A DNA stretch of 64,000 bases from Kitasatospora humi (GCF_020907985.1 NZ_JAJJPA010000029.1:1-64000), one strand, 5' to 3'. Shown: positions 15,942-24,767, numbered from the stretch's first letter. Translations and numbers: made by a program. Notes: generated by a model not told the origin, from the letters alone.

Positions 15942-16262
15942 CTACCGCCGCCACCAACGGCGCAGGCGGGCGACGGGACGCAGCCGGGCCGGCCGGGCAC
16001 CTGCGCCGCGCAGTACGGCGAGGCCGTTCCAGCGGGGGTCGTCGGGCGAGAGGACCGGCACCTGGCGCTGCGCCTGGGCCCGGATCTCCTGGTGGGCCTC
16101 GTAGGAGGTGACGCGCACCGCGTGCTCGTAGGCGGTCAGCGCACCCTGGAGCGCCGAGGCCGCGCTGCCGCGCCGGCGGACCGCACCCCGGAGACGGGTC
16201 AGCACGGCCGCCACGGCGAGCAGCGCCCCGAGGACGATGAGGTCAGGCAGCACGTCGCTCAT
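15942..16262 (-). CDS. Small membrane-anchored hypothetical protein
   Basis: A 106-aa protein with one N-terminal transmembrane segment (LPDLIVLGALLAVAAVLT, about residues 5-22), followed by a basic, helical cytoplasmic part (RLRGAVRRRGSAASALQGALTAYEHAVRV) and a very Arg-rich tail. No family recognised. It starts at ATG 16262 and is followed on its strand by hutD 18 bases downstream; the MFS gene lies upstream with a 14-base gap, so MFS, this gene and hutD may form one transcript. Confidence 0.6.
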   Translation of the reverse strand: MSDVLPDLIVLGALLAVAAVLTRLRGAVRRRGSAASALQGALTAYEHAVRVTSYEAHQEIRAQAQRQVPVLSPDDPRWNGLAVLRGAGARPARLRPVARLRRWWRR

Positions 16263-16276
16263 GCCCGGTCAACTCC

Positions 16277-17596
16277 TCAGCGGGCGGCCGGGTTCCTGGC
16301 CGGGCGGTGGACGATGACCGACAGCGCGGCCGCGCCCGCGCCGGCGGCGGCCACGGTGGTGAGAGCGACCGGCAGGCCGACGGCGTCGGCGAGGAACCCG
16401 ATCACCGGCGGGCCGATCAGCATGCCCCCGTAGCCGAGCACGGACGCGGTGGCCACGCCGCGCGGGCCGCCGGTTTCGCCGGCCCGGCCGATGGCGAGCG
16501 GGAAGAGGTTGGACAGGCCGAGGCCGACCAGCACGAAGCCCGCCAGCACCACCGGCACCGACGGGGTGAGGGCGGCCACCAGCATCCCCGTCCCGGCGAG
16601 CAGGCCGCCCGCGACCATCAGCCTGGCCGGCCCGAACCTGACGGACAGCCAAGTCCCGGCCAGCCGACCGGCGGTCATCGCGAACGCGTAGGTGGCGTAG
16701 CCGAACGCGGCGACGGCGGCACTCGCGTGGACGTCGTCGGTCAGGTGCAGGGTGGCCCAGTCCGCCAGCGAGCCCTCGCCGTAGGAGCTGCAGAGCGCGG
16801 TGAGACCGAGCAGCAGCACCAGCAGGCGGGCGTGCGGCACCCGGGCGCTGACGTCGACCCGGCCGACTTCCGGTGACGCCGGGTTCGGGACGGCAACGGC
16901 GCCGCGCGGTTCCCCGCGCAGCAGGGCCACCCCGGCGAACCCGGTGACCAGCAACCCCAGCAGACCGCTCAGCGTCAGCGCCCAACCGGCCGTCAGCGGG
17001 CCGGCGAGCAGGCCGCCGACCGCCGCGCCGAGCAGCCCGCCGAGGCTGTAGCCGGCGTGGAAGCTGGGCATGACGGGCCGTCGGAGCTCGGTGACCAGCT
17101 CCACGGCGGCACTGTTCATCGCGACGTTGGCCGCGCCGTAGCCCGCGCCGAACAGCAGCAGCACGGCACCGAGCACCGGGACGGAGTGGGCGTGCGGCGG
17201 CAGCACCACCGAGGCGCTGAGCAGCACCAGCGAGGCCACGGTGGTCGGCCGGGTGCCGAACCGCAGGCAGAGCCGGCCGACCAGCGGCATGGTCGCCACC
17301 GCGCCGGCCGACACGCAGAGCAGGGCCAGGCCGAGGGCGGAGTGCGAGGCGTGCACCTGGGCGCGCACGTCGGGGATGCGCACCACCCAGGCGGCGAACA
17401 GGAAGCCGTCGACGGCGAAGAAAGCGGTGAGGGCGAGCCGGGAGGCGGTCCACGACCGGCTCGCGCTGTCCCGGCGGGAGGCGAGGAAGGCGGTGAGGGC
17501 GAGCCACCGGGCGGTCCGGGCGGTGGGTGCGGCTGAGCTGTCCGGGTGAGATCCGAGGGCGCGGGACTGGGTGGTCTTTTTGTTTAGGAGCGGCAC
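16277..17596 (-). CDS. MFS transporter (YbjJ/FucP-like)
   Basis: A polytopic 440-aa major facilitator with about 12 hydrophobic segments. The first is FFAVDGFLFAAWVVRIPDVRAQV, with the A-motif-like GRLCLRFGTRPTTV between TM2 and TM3 and GAGYGAANVAMNS in TM4. The group resembles sugar or drug exporters such as E. coli YbjJ. It is divergent from a ROK regulator, which probably controls it. GTG 17596 lies six bases after a TATTCT -10 box on its strand, suggesting leaderless translation; later starts are possible. An internal 37-bp duplication repeats a LALTAF peptide in the poorly conserved N-terminal extension. Confidence 0.8.
   Translation of the reverse strand: MPLLNKKTTQSRALGSHPDSSAAPTARTARWLALTAFLASRRDSASRSWTASRLALTAFFAVDGFLFAAWVVRIPDVRAQVHASHSALGLALLCVSAGAVATMPLVGRLCLRFGTRPTTVASLVLLSASVVLPPHAHSVPVLGAVLLLFGAGYGAANVAMNSAAVELVTELRRPVMPSFHAGYSLGGLLGAAVGGLLAGPLTAGWALTLSGLLGLLVTGFAGVALLRGEPRGAVAVPNPASPEVGRVDVSARVPHARLLVLLLGLTALCSSYGEGSLADWATLHLTDDVHASAAVAAFGYATYAFAMTAGRLAGTWLSVRFGPARLMVAGGLLAGTGMLVAALTPSVPVVLAGFVLVGLGLSNLFPLAIGRAGETGGPRGVATASVLGYGGMLIGPPVIGFLADAVGLPVALTTVAAAGAGAAALSVIVHRPARNPAAR
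17415..17517. repeat. Imperfect 37-bp direct duplication inside the MFS N-terminus
   Basis: Segments 17415-17451 and 17481-17517 match at about 31 of 37 positions and are offset by 66 bp (22 codons). They encode LALTAFFAV and LALTAFLAS. This suggests the gene's 5' end was extended by duplication. Confidence 0.65.
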
Positions 17597-17613
17597 AAAG
17601 TCAGAATAGAGGA
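17575..17613. promoter_or_regulatory. Divergent leaderless promoters of MFS and ROK genes with inverted repeat
   Basis: The AGAATA/TATTCT hexamer at 17603-17608 lies six bases from GTG 17596 (minus) and close to GTG 17614 (plus), so both leaderless promoters share one core. CTTTTTG (about 17575-17581) and CACAAAG (about 17594-17600) form an inverted repeat around an 11- to 12-base centre, a candidate ROK operator that overlaps the start of the MFS gene. Confidence 0.45.
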
Positions 17614-18858
17614 GTGCAGAACACCTCGACAAGCCGATTCGAGCCGGCCCGCCGCATCACTCCGGACCGTGGCCGCAGCCTGCTCGGACCGGCCCTGGAG
17701 CTGATCCACACCGGCCGGGCCCCCACCCGGTCGGCGCTCACCGCCGCGCTCGACGTCACCCGCGCCACCGCCGGGGCGGTCGCCGCCGAGCTGGCCGCGC
17801 TCGGCCTGGTCGCGGTGGACTCCCACCCGGTCGGCACCGGGCGCGGCCGCCCCTCGCACCGGCTGGCCCCGGCGCCCGACGGACCGGTGGTGCTGGCCGC
17901 CCAGGTGCACGCCGACGGGCTGACGCTCGCGCTCTGCGGACTGGGCGGCGCGCTCGGCGAGGCCGTCTTCCGCCCGCTGCCCGACCGCACCGACCCGGAG
18001 CCGGTGCTCGGCGCGATCGCCGCCGCCGGTGCCGAACTGGTCCGCGCCGACCGCCGCCGCTGTCTGGGTGCCGCCCTCGCCCTGCCCAACCCGGTCCGCG
18101 AGCCCGAGGGCACCGCGCTGGCCGCGCTGACCTTCGGCTGGCCCGGCGGCACCCCGGTGGCCGAGCTGTTCGCCGCGGCGGTCAACGCGCAGCGGCTGGG
18201 CCCGGCGGCGCGCCATCCGCTGCCCACCGCGGTGGGCAACGACGCCAACCTGGCCGCGCTCGCCGAGCACCGGCACGGCGCCGGGCGGGACGCCCGCCAC
18301 CTGCTGCTGGTCACCTCCGGCCACCGCGGCGTCGGCGGCGCCCTGGTGGTGGACGGGCGGCTGCACACCGGCAGCGCCGGACTCGCCCTGGAGGTGGGCC
18401 ACTTGACGGTGGATCCGCTCGGTCGGCCGTGCCCGTGCGGCAACCGGGGCTGCCTCAACGTCGAGACCGACCCGGAGGCGCTGCTCGCCGCGGCGGGGCG
18501 CACGCCGGACCCGGCGCTGCCCCTGCTCGACCAGGCCCGCGCGCTGGCCCGCTCGGCCGACCGGGACCCGGTCGCGCGGGCCGCCGTGGACCGCGTGGTG
18601 GACCGGCTGGGGCTCGGTCTCGCCGGGCTGGCCAACATCCTCAACCCGGACCGGATCGTGCTCGGCCGACTCCACCAGGATCTGCTCGCCGCGGCCCCCG
18701 AGCGGTTGCCCGAGGCGGTGATCCGGCACAGCCTTTGGGGGCGCTGCGATCAAGTGCCGGTGGTCGGAGGGGAGTTGTGCCATGCGGGGCTGCTCGGCGC
18801 GGCGGAGCTGGCCTGGGATCCCTATCTGCGCAACCCCCAGGAGGTCCTGGCGGAGTAG
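17614..18858 (+). CDS. ROK family transcriptional regulator
   Basis: A 414-aa protein with an N-terminal winged helix (residues about 12-70, LLGPALELIHTGRAPTRSALTAALDVTRATAGAVAAELAALG) and a ROK sugar-kinase-like domain. The domain has NDANLAALAEHRHG, GHRGVGGALVVDGRLHTG and the Cys-rich zinc motif (EVGHLTVDPLG, then CPCGNRGCLNVE) that defines ROK proteins. It is expected to sense a sugar or sugar phosphate and regulate the divergent MFS gene. The kinase Asp of VGNDANLAA is present. The GTG start is leaderless. Confidence 0.88.
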   Translation: MQNTSTSRFEPARRITPDRGRSLLGPALELIHTGRAPTRSALTAALDVTRATAGAVAAELAALGLVAVDSHPVGTGRGRPSHRLAPAPDGPVVLAAQVHADGLTLALCGLGGALGEAVFRPLPDRTDPEPVLGAIAAAGAELVRADRRRCLGAALALPNPVREPEGTALAALTFGWPGGTPVAELFAAAVNAQRLGPAARHPLPTAVGNDANLAALAEHRHGAGRDARHLLLVTSGHRGVGGALVVDGRLHTGSAGLALEVGHLTVDPLGRPCPCGNRGCLNVETDPEALLAAAGRTPDPALPLLDQARALARSADRDPVARAAVDRVVDRLGLGLAGLANILNPDRIVLGRLHQDLLAAAPERLPEAVIRHSLWGRCDQVPVVGGELCHAGLLGAAELAWDPYLRNPQEVLAE

Positions 18859-18872
18859 CCGGGCGCCGGCCC

Positions 18873-18894
18873 GCGTACTCCCCGGGTGGTAGGC
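18873..18894. promoter_or_regulatory. Degenerate copy of the GCGTACTCCCC palindrome
   Basis: The left arm GCGTACTCCCC is identical to that at 6713-6723. The right arm GGGTGGTAGGC matches the ideal complement at 8 of 11 positions. It lies about 90 bases upstream of the SHOCT gene, so that gene may share a regulator with the two-component operon. Confidence 0.45.
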
Positions 18895-18983
18895 GCGGTG
18901 CCGCCGCCGGGGCGACGCGCCGGCGGCCCGGCGGCGGGAGGCTCAAGGGGACAGCTCGCCCGACCCCGAGGAGATGGATCCCC

Positions 18984-19268
18984 ATGCACACGACCGCCAC
19001 AGCCGCGGTGCTGGCCGCCCACGCCTGGCACCCGTGGTTCCTGTTCTTCCCGTTCTTCTGGCTGCTGCTCCTGCTGGTCGTCTTCGTGGTGCTGCGCCGC
19101 ACCGTGTGGCGCCGGGGCGGCTGCTGGGGGCCGCACCAGGCCGGCCGGCAGGGCCCGCTGGCGGTGCTCGGTGAGCGCTACGCCCGCGGTGAGATCGACG
19201 AGGAGGAGTACCGGGCCCGCCGGGCCGTGATCAGCGAACGGCCGAGGGAGGGCGGAGGGGAGCGGTGA
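18984..19268 (+). CDS. SHOCT domain small membrane protein
   Basis: The 94-aa protein has one long hydrophobic segment (HPWFLFFPFFWLLLLLVV, then FVVLRR, about residues 14-37), a basic cytosolic linker and a C-terminal SHOCT domain (LAVLGERYARGEIDEEEYRARRAVI). SHOCT is a short helical oligomerisation or binding domain often found at protein ends in envelope-stress contexts. GAGGAG precedes ATG 18984 by 11 bases. It is followed by a strong terminator hairpin and preceded by a palindrome related to that of the kinase operon. Confidence 0.8.
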   Translation: MHTTATAAVLAAHAWHPWFLFFPFFWLLLLLVVFVVLRRTVWRRGGCWGPHQAGRQGPLAVLGERYARGEIDEEEYRARRAVISERPREGGGER

Positions 19269-19272
19269 AGCC

Positions 19273-19302
19273 GGGGGCGACGGGCAGCGCCCCGTCGCCC
19301 CC
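19273..19302 (+). terminator. Hairpin terminator after the SHOCT gene
   Basis: GGGGGCGACGGG (19273-19284) pairs exactly with CCCGTCGCCCCC (19291-19302) across a six-base loop, four bases after the stop codon. There is no T tract, as is common in this GC-rich group. Confidence 0.75.
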
Positions 19303-19361
19303 TCCCCGTCCTCCCTGGGCCATAAGCGGAACCACGACCTCTCGCAATGATTACTTTCCGT

Positions 19362-19367
19362 TACAAT
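19362..19367 (+). promoter_or_regulatory. -10 box upstream of the PLP-dependent enzyme gene
   Basis: TACAAT, near consensus and standing in an unusually AT-rich stretch, is seven bases before ATG 19375, implying a leaderless or almost leaderless transcript. I find no good -35 sequence. Confidence 0.55.
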
Positions 19368-19374
19368 CGATGCC

Positions 19375-20487
19375 ATGACAGAGACCCTGGGCAACGCCCT
19401 GGACGTGGACCGCTCCGACGCCGCCTACCGCCGCTGGCTCAAGGAGGCGGTGCGCAGGGTGCAGGCCGACGCCAACCGCTCGGCCGACACGCACCTGCTG
19501 CGCTTCCCGCTCCCGGCTGCCTGGGGCATCGACCTCTACCTCAAGGACGAGTCCACCCACCCCACCGGCAGTCTCAAGCACCGGCTGGCCCGCTCGCTCT
19601 TCCTCTACGGGCTGTGCAACGGCTGGATCAGGCCCGGCAAGCCGGTGATCGAGGCGTCCAGCGGCTCCACCGCCGTCTCCGAGGCGTACTTCGCCAAGCT
19701 GATCGGCGTTCCCTTCATCGCGGTGATGGCCCGCAGCACCAGCCGTGCCAAGATCGAGCTGATCGAGTTCCACGGCGGCAGCTGCCACCTGGTCGACAAC
19801 CCGGGCGAGGTCTACGAGGTCTCGGCCCGACTGGCCGCCGAGACCGGCGGCCACTACATGGACCAGTTCACCTACGCCGAGCGGGCCACCGACTGGCGGG
19901 GCAACAACAACATCGCCGAGTCGATCTTCGCCCAGCTGCAGCTGGAACCCCACCCCGAGCCCAGCTGGATCGTCGCCACCGCCGGGACCGGCGGCACCTC
20001 GGCGACCATCGCCCGGTATGTGCACTACCAGCAGTTCGACACCCGGATCTGCGTCGCCGACCCGGAGAACTCCTGCTTCTTCGACGGCTGGGTCAACAAC
20101 GACCCGGACGCCTGCGTGGCCACCGGATCGCGGATCGAGGGCATCGGCCGGCCCCGGATGGAGCCCAGCTTCGTGCCCGGCGCGATCGACCGGATGATGA
20201 AGGTGCCCGACGCCGCGTCGATCGCGACCATCCGGGTGCTGGAGCGGGTGCTCGGCAAGCGGGCCGGCGCCTCCACCGGCACCGGTCTGTGGAGCGCCCT
20301 GCGGATCGTCGCCGAACTGCGCGAGCGCGGCGAGCGGGGCAGCGTGGTCACCCTGATCTGCGACCCGGGCGACCGCTACCTCGACAAGTACTACTCCGAC
20401 GCCTGGCTCGCCGAGCAGGGCCTGGACATCACGCCCCACCAGGAGGCACTGGACCGCTTCCTGGCCGGCGCCGCCTGGTCGGAGTGA
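19375..20487 (+). CDS. PLP-dependent cysteine desulfhydrase-like protein (Cds1 family)
   Basis: A 370-aa fold-type II PLP enzyme of the cysteine synthase superfamily. The PLP lysine is K68 in HPTGSLKHR. SSGSTAVSEAYFAKL binds the substrate carboxylate, and ATAGTGGTSATIARY is the phosphate loop. It is longer than O-acetylserine sulfhydrylases and ends DRYLDKYYSDAWL. As I recall it, this layout matches mycobacterial Rv3684 (Cds1), which converts L-cysteine to H2S, pyruvate and ammonia; that reaction is inferred. It is monocistronic, with a leaderless promoter. Confidence 0.75.
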   Translation: MTETLGNALDVDRSDAAYRRWLKEAVRRVQADANRSADTHLLRFPLPAAWGIDLYLKDESTHPTGSLKHRLARSLFLYGLCNGWIRPGKPVIEASSGSTAVSEAYFAKLIGVPFIAVMARSTSRAKIELIEFHGGSCHLVDNPGEVYEVSARLAAETGGHYMDQFTYAERATDWRGNNNIAESIFAQLQLEPHPEPSWIVATAGTGGTSATIARYVHYQQFDTRICVADPENSCFFDGWVNNDPDACVATGSRIEGIGRPRMEPSFVPGAIDRMMKVPDAASIATIRVLERVLGKRAGASTGTGLWSALRIVAELRERGERGSVVTLICDPGDRYLDKYYSDAWLAEQGLDITPHQEALDRFLAGAAWSE

Positions 20488-20514
20488 CCCGATCCGGGCC
20501 GCGGTCGAGGCCGT

Positions 20515-21312
20515 TCAGGCGATGACCAGGTCCCGGATGTACTCGCGGGCCGACTCCGCCGCCGCTTCGGGCAGCTCCGAGTCGGTCACCCAGGTGTCCA
20601 CCTCGGCCAGTTCGGCGAAGGTGGAGAGCCCGACCACACCCCACTTGGTGTGGTCGGCGACCGCCACCACCCGCCGGGCCGAGGCCACGAAGTTGCGGTT
20701 GGTCTCGGCCTCCGCCAGGTTCGGCGTGGAGAGCCCGGCCTCCGGGGCGAGCCCGTGGGTGCCGAGGAAGAGCAGGTCGAAGTGGAGCGAGCGGATCGCC
20801 CGGTCGGCGATCGGCCCGACCAGCGAGTCCGAGGGCGTGCGCACCCCGCCGGTCAGCACCACCGTGGTGCCGCCCGCCTCGCCCTGCCGCTGGGCCCGCT
20901 CGAAGACGTCCGCGACCCGCACCGAGTTGGTCACCACCGTCAACTGGCCCACCGCCACCAGGTGTTGGGCCAGCGCGAAGGTGGTGGTCCCGCCGGAGAG
21001 CGCGATCGCGCTGCCGGGGGTCACCAGCGCGGCGGCGGCCCGGGCGATCTCCTCCTTGGCGGACAGCTCCAGCGAGGACTTCGCCTCGAAGCCCGGCTCA
21101 TGGGTGCGGGCCTCCTCCACCGGAACCGCGCCGCCGTGCACCTTCTCGATCGCGCCGACCTTGGCCAGGGCGTCGAGGTCCCGGCGGATCGTCATGTCGG
21201 AGACGTTCAGCCGCCGGGTCAGCTCATTGACCCGGACTCCACCACGCCGGCGAACCTCGTCCAGGATCAGAGCCCGGCGCTGCTCGGCCAGCAGGTTGTT
21301 GTTGTCGGCCAC
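20515..21312 (-). CDS. DeoR/GlpR family transcriptional regulator
   Basis: A 265-aa repressor with an N-terminal DeoR-type winged helix (EQRRALILDEVRRRGGVRVNEL, then NVSDMTIRRDLDAL, residues about 10-60) and a C-terminal DeoRC sugar-phosphate sensor domain (ALSGGTTTFALAQHL, VVTNSVRVADVF, VVLTGGVRTPSDSLVGPIA, FLGTHGL, VVAVADHTKWG). The family represses carbohydrate operons. No sugar operon is adjacent, so its target is not visible. The GTG start is followed by a tract of Asn codons (NNN at residues 4-6). Confidence 0.9.
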   Translation of the reverse strand: MADNNNLLAEQRRALILDEVRRRGGVRVNELTRRLNVSDMTIRRDLDALAKVGAIEKVHGGAVPVEEARTHEPGFEAKSSLELSAKEEIARAAAALVTPGSAIALSGGTTTFALAQHLVAVGQLTVVTNSVRVADVFERAQRQGEAGGTTVVLTGGVRTPSDSLVGPIADRAIRSLHFDLLFLGTHGLAPEAGLSTPNLAEAETNRNFVASARRVVAVADHTKWGVVGLSTFAELAEVDTWVTDSELPEAAAESAREYIRDLVIA

Positions 21313-21363
21313 GTCCGATCGCCCCGCCTCGTAGATCTTTCAATGGGATCATCCTGCCACGGC

Positions 21364-23757
21364 TCACGCCGGGTGCGGGTGCGGGAGCGGGAGGTCGGCC
21401 GGGACCAGCAGCTGGAGGTCCTCGGTGGACGGGTCGGGCAGCTGCGCCACCCGCATGGCGTGCCGCTCCACCATGGTCTCGAAGACCTGCCGGGCGGTCC
21501 GCCCGTTGCCGAAGGTCGGCCCGCGGTCCAGGGTGGCGAAGTGCTTGAGCAGCGCCGCGGCGGTCGCCTCGGCCAGCTGGTACTCGTGCTCCAGGCACTG
21601 GGTGCGGGCGATCTCCAGCAGTTCGGCGTCGGTGTAGTCGGGGAACGCGATGGTGCGGGAGAACCGCGAGGACAGGCCCGGGTTGGCGGCCAGGAAGCGC
21701 TCCATCTCGGCGGTGTAGCCGGCCACGATCACCACCACCTCGTCGCGGTGGTCCTCCATCAGCTTCACCAGGGTGTCGATCGCCTCCCGACCGAAGTCCC
21801 GGGCGCCGTCCTCCGGTGCCAGCGTGTAGGCCTCGTCGATGAACAGCACCCCGCCCCTGGCCTGGTCGAACGCGGCTTGGGTGCGGATCGCGGTGGAGCC
21901 GATGTGCTCGCCGACCAGGTCCACCCGGGCCACCTCGACCAGGTGCCCGCGCTGCAGCACCCCCAGGGAGGCCAGGATCTCGCCGTACAGCCGGGCCACC
22001 GTGGTCTTGCCGGTGCCCGGGGAGCCGGTGAAGACCAGGTGCCGGCGCAGTGACGGCGCCTTGAGCCCGGCCTGCATCCGCCGCCGCCCCACCGAGATCA
22101 GGTCGATCAGCGTGCGCACCTCCTGCTTCACGGTGGCCAGGCCGATCAGCGCGTCCAGTTCGGCCAGCGCCTCGTCGGCCGGACGGCAGTCCGGGATCGG
22201 CGCGATCTGCGCCGGGGCGACCAACGGCGGTCCGGCCGGGGCCAGTTGGGTGACGCGCTGGGTCGGCAGCTCGGCGGGCGGCGCCGGGGCCACGTCATCG
22301 GAGGTGCACCCCTCGGCGATCGGGCCCGGCTCGGAGAACTCGAAGCCGGCCCGCCGGTTCTGCTCGGCCCGGCAGCGGGTGAGCACGGTCCGGCAGCCGT
22401 CGATGACGTGGAACCCGAAGCCCCGGCCCTGGAGGGCCCGGCACTCCTCGAAACTGCCCCGGCCCTGCGCCGAGACGTAGACCGCGGCCTCCGCGCTGCC
22501 GCGCACCACGCAGCCGCGCAGCACCGGGTCGGCTCCCTTGGTGACGATCACGCCGGTGGCCACCTCGGCGATCTCGCAGTCGGTGAGCTGCCCGCCGCTG
22601 CCGTGGTCGCGGAACCAGAGCCCCGTCCCGGCCTCCCGCACCCGGCAGCGGGCCAGCTCCACCGTGGCGCCGGAACTGACCGACACCGCCGAGCTGCGGA
22701 TCCGGCTGAACGAGGTGTCGGTGACGGTGGCCCGGGAGTCCCGGTCGAGCACGAAGAGCGCGTCCGGCAGGTCGTGCAGCGTGCAGTCGGTCAGGGTCAG
22801 CTGGGCGCCGTCGCTGACCCAGATCGCCGGGTAGTCACCGGTGCTGTCCTCGATCTCGCAGCCGGTGGCCGTCACCCGGGTGCCCGGGTCCCAGATCGAC
22901 AGCGCGCCGCGCCCGAAGGCCCGCACGGTGCTGCGCTCCAGGGTCAGCACGGACCGGCCGCGCAGGTCGGCGGCGTTCTCCGGAAGGTCGTGCAGCCGGC
23001 ACTCGGTCAGCTGCAGCTCGGCCTCGGTGTCCAGGGTGAGCCCGTTGCCGGTGACCCGGTGGACCTCGCAGTCCGTCAGCCGCCCCACCGCCCGGGACTC
23101 CGCCTGCACACCGCTGCCGCGGATCTCGAAGACCTCACAGCCCGTCAGCTCCGCCAGGCTGCCCGCGTCGCTGAGCAGCACGCCGGCCCCGGCCGCGTGG
23201 TGCAGCCGGCAGCGGTGCAGCCGGGCTGCGGAGCCCTCCAGCACGGCGAGCCCGGCCTGCCCGGCCGCCGACACCTCGCAGTCCTCGAACCGCGCCACCG
23301 CCTCGCCGCGCAGCCGCAGTCCCAGGCCCGAGGGGTTGGCCACGGTGCAGCCGGTGAGCAGCACCTCGGCCCGGTCGGTCACCTCGATGCCGACCGCGGC
23401 ATGCCCGTCCACCCGGCAGCCGACCAGGCTCGCGGTGGCCCTCGGCCCGGCGATCCGCACCGCGGGTGCGGAGCTGTCGCAGCCCTCGACCACCAGGTCG
23501 CGCACGGTGGCGCCGGCGGTGACGGTGAGCGCGGTGCCGGAGGGCGGGTCGATCCGCACGGTGCCGGGGCCTTCGGCCGTGACCAGGTGCACCGGCTTGT
23601 CGACCACCACGTTCTCGCGGAACACACCCCGCCGCACGGTGATCGTGTCACCCGGTTCGGCGACCGCCAGCGCCTCGGTCAGCGTGGCGTATTCCCCGGC
23701 GCGCCGCCGCCAGCGGGAGCCGCTGTCCTGCGTGACCCGGACCCGGTTCTCACTCAT
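21364..23757 (-). CDS. Right-handed beta-helix / AAA+ ATPase (CbbX/SpoVK-like) fusion
   Basis: A 797-aa two-part protein. Residues about 15-490 are repeated short turns (for example GCTVANPSGLGLRLRGEAVARFEDCEV) that form a pectate-lyase-like parallel beta-helix. Residues about 540-790 form an AAA+ ATPase of the CbbX/SpoVK class, with Walker A GSPGTGKTTVARLYGE near 575 and Walker B GGVLFIDEAYTLAP near 640, an arginine-finger region (SRFSRTIAFPDY), and FGNGRTARQVFE. I recall similar proteins from streptomycete genomes, without a defined role. The beta-helix may recognise a substrate that the ATPase remodels. ATG 23757 is the first start. Confidence 0.8.
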   Translation of the reverse strand: MSENRVRVTQDSGSRWRRRAGEYATLTEALAVAEPGDTITVRRGVFRENVVVDKPVHLVTAEGPGTVRIDPPSGTALTVTAGATVRDLVVEGCDSSAPAVRIAGPRATASLVGCRVDGHAAVGIEVTDRAEVLLTGCTVANPSGLGLRLRGEAVARFEDCEVSAAGQAGLAVLEGSAARLHRCRLHHAAGAGVLLSDAGSLAELTGCEVFEIRGSGVQAESRAVGRLTDCEVHRVTGNGLTLDTEAELQLTECRLHDLPENAADLRGRSVLTLERSTVRAFGRGALSIWDPGTRVTATGCEIEDSTGDYPAIWVSDGAQLTLTDCTLHDLPDALFVLDRDSRATVTDTSFSRIRSSAVSVSSGATVELARCRVREAGTGLWFRDHGSGGQLTDCEIAEVATGVIVTKGADPVLRGCVVRGSAEAAVYVSAQGRGSFEECRALQGRGFGFHVIDGCRTVLTRCRAEQNRRAGFEFSEPGPIAEGCTSDDVAPAPPAELPTQRVTQLAPAGPPLVAPAQIAPIPDCRPADEALAELDALIGLATVKQEVRTLIDLISVGRRRMQAGLKAPSLRRHLVFTGSPGTGKTTVARLYGEILASLGVLQRGHLVEVARVDLVGEHIGSTAIRTQAAFDQARGGVLFIDEAYTLAPEDGARDFGREAIDTLVKLMEDHRDEVVVIVAGYTAEMERFLAANPGLSSRFSRTIAFPDYTDAELLEIARTQCLEHEYQLAEATAAALLKHFATLDRGPTFGNGRTARQVFETMVERHAMRVAQLPDPSTEDLQLLVPADLPLPHPHPA

Positions 23758-23835
23758 GACGCTCGGTCGTACCGCCTTCCCGCTGCTCGACCTGTGCTTT
23801 CGTCCGGCCCACCGTAGCGTGCTCGGCTGAGTCGG

Positions 23836-24693
23836 CTATGCCGCCGGCAATCGCTCGCCGCGGGAGAGCACGGTCACCTCGTCGCCCAGCCGGAGGGTGC
23901 CGAGTGCGTCGCCCGTCACCCCGTCGGGTCGCTCGGGGATCAGGTTGACGCCGAAGGCCGCCTTCTTGTCGAACCGGCGGCGCTTCTGCAAGGTCCGCAG
24001 CGGTTCGGCACCGCGCCGCTCGCCGGCCTCCTGGTCGGTGGTGGTGACCACGCATCGGCCGCACAACTTGACGGCACGGAAGGTCACTTCGCCGATCCGC
24101 AGGCGACGCCAGTGGTCCTCCTCCCAGGGCTCGGTACCGTCGATCACCACGCTGGGCCGGAACCGGGAGACGGGCAGCGCCTCGCCGCCGCCGGCGACCA
24201 GCCAGTCGTTGAGCGCGGCGATGGAGGCGGTGGTGACGGCCAGCAGGGGGTAGCCGTCGGCCAGGCTCACGGTCTCGCCCGGCTCGCCGAACGCCGGATC
24301 GATCTCCCGGGCCCGCGGGTCGGGCAGGTGCAGCAGGCGCAGCTCGGGGTCGTCGAGCCGCTCCCGGAACCAGAGTTGGGCCTTCTCCTCGGCTTCGGCG
24401 GCGGCGAAGGTCCAGCCGAAGACCTCCCCGCGGACCGACGGGGTGCGGGGTGCGGGCACCCGCAGGGTCGCGCCGTCGGGGGCGGTGACCAGCAGGCTGC
24501 CGTCCTCGGCGAGCTCGGGGCGAAAGCCGGCCAGCGCGGGCTGGTCCCGCTGGGTGACGGCGGCGCCGGACGGCCGGGCCAGCATCCAGCGGCGGTCGCC
24601 GCGCAGGCCCCACGGCTCGACCACCGCTTCCCGAGGACTCAGCCGGTACATGGACTTGACGGGGTATCGGTGGAGTTCGAGAAGTGCGGGCAT
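23836..24693 (-). CDS. MOSC domain protein (mARC/YcbX-like, without ferredoxin domain)
   Basis: The 285-aa protein has a MOSC N-terminal beta-barrel (LLELHRYPVKSMYRLSPREA) and a MOSC domain. The domain contains RFRPSVVIDG and LCGRCVVTTTDQEAG, whose Cys is the position that binds molybdenum cofactor in mARC and YcbX, and ends FGVNLIPE. Members reduce N-hydroxylated compounds with a molybdenum cofactor, fed by a ferredoxin-type domain or partner. No iron-sulfur domain is attached here, so a separate donor is needed. ATG 24693 has AGGA upstream and fits the family start. Two stem-loops lie upstream. Confidence 0.85.
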   Translation of the reverse strand: MPALLELHRYPVKSMYRLSPREAVVEPWGLRGDRRWMLARPSGAAVTQRDQPALAGFRPELAEDGSLLVTAPDGATLRVPAPRTPSVRGEVFGWTFAAAEAEEKAQLWFRERLDDPELRLLHLPDPRAREIDPAFGEPGETVSLADGYPLLAVTTASIAALNDWLVAGGGEALPVSRFRPSVVIDGTEPWEEDHWRRLRIGEVTFRAVKLCGRCVVTTTDQEAGERRGAEPLRTLQKRRRFDKKAAFGVNLIPERPDGVTGDALGTLRLGDEVTVLSRGERLPAA

Positions 24694-24767
24694 GTCGACA
24701 TCCTGCCAGGCTAGGCTCGTCGAGTCGTCGCCGGGTGACGCGCGTAGCGGGTCCGGCAGCAGTGCCC

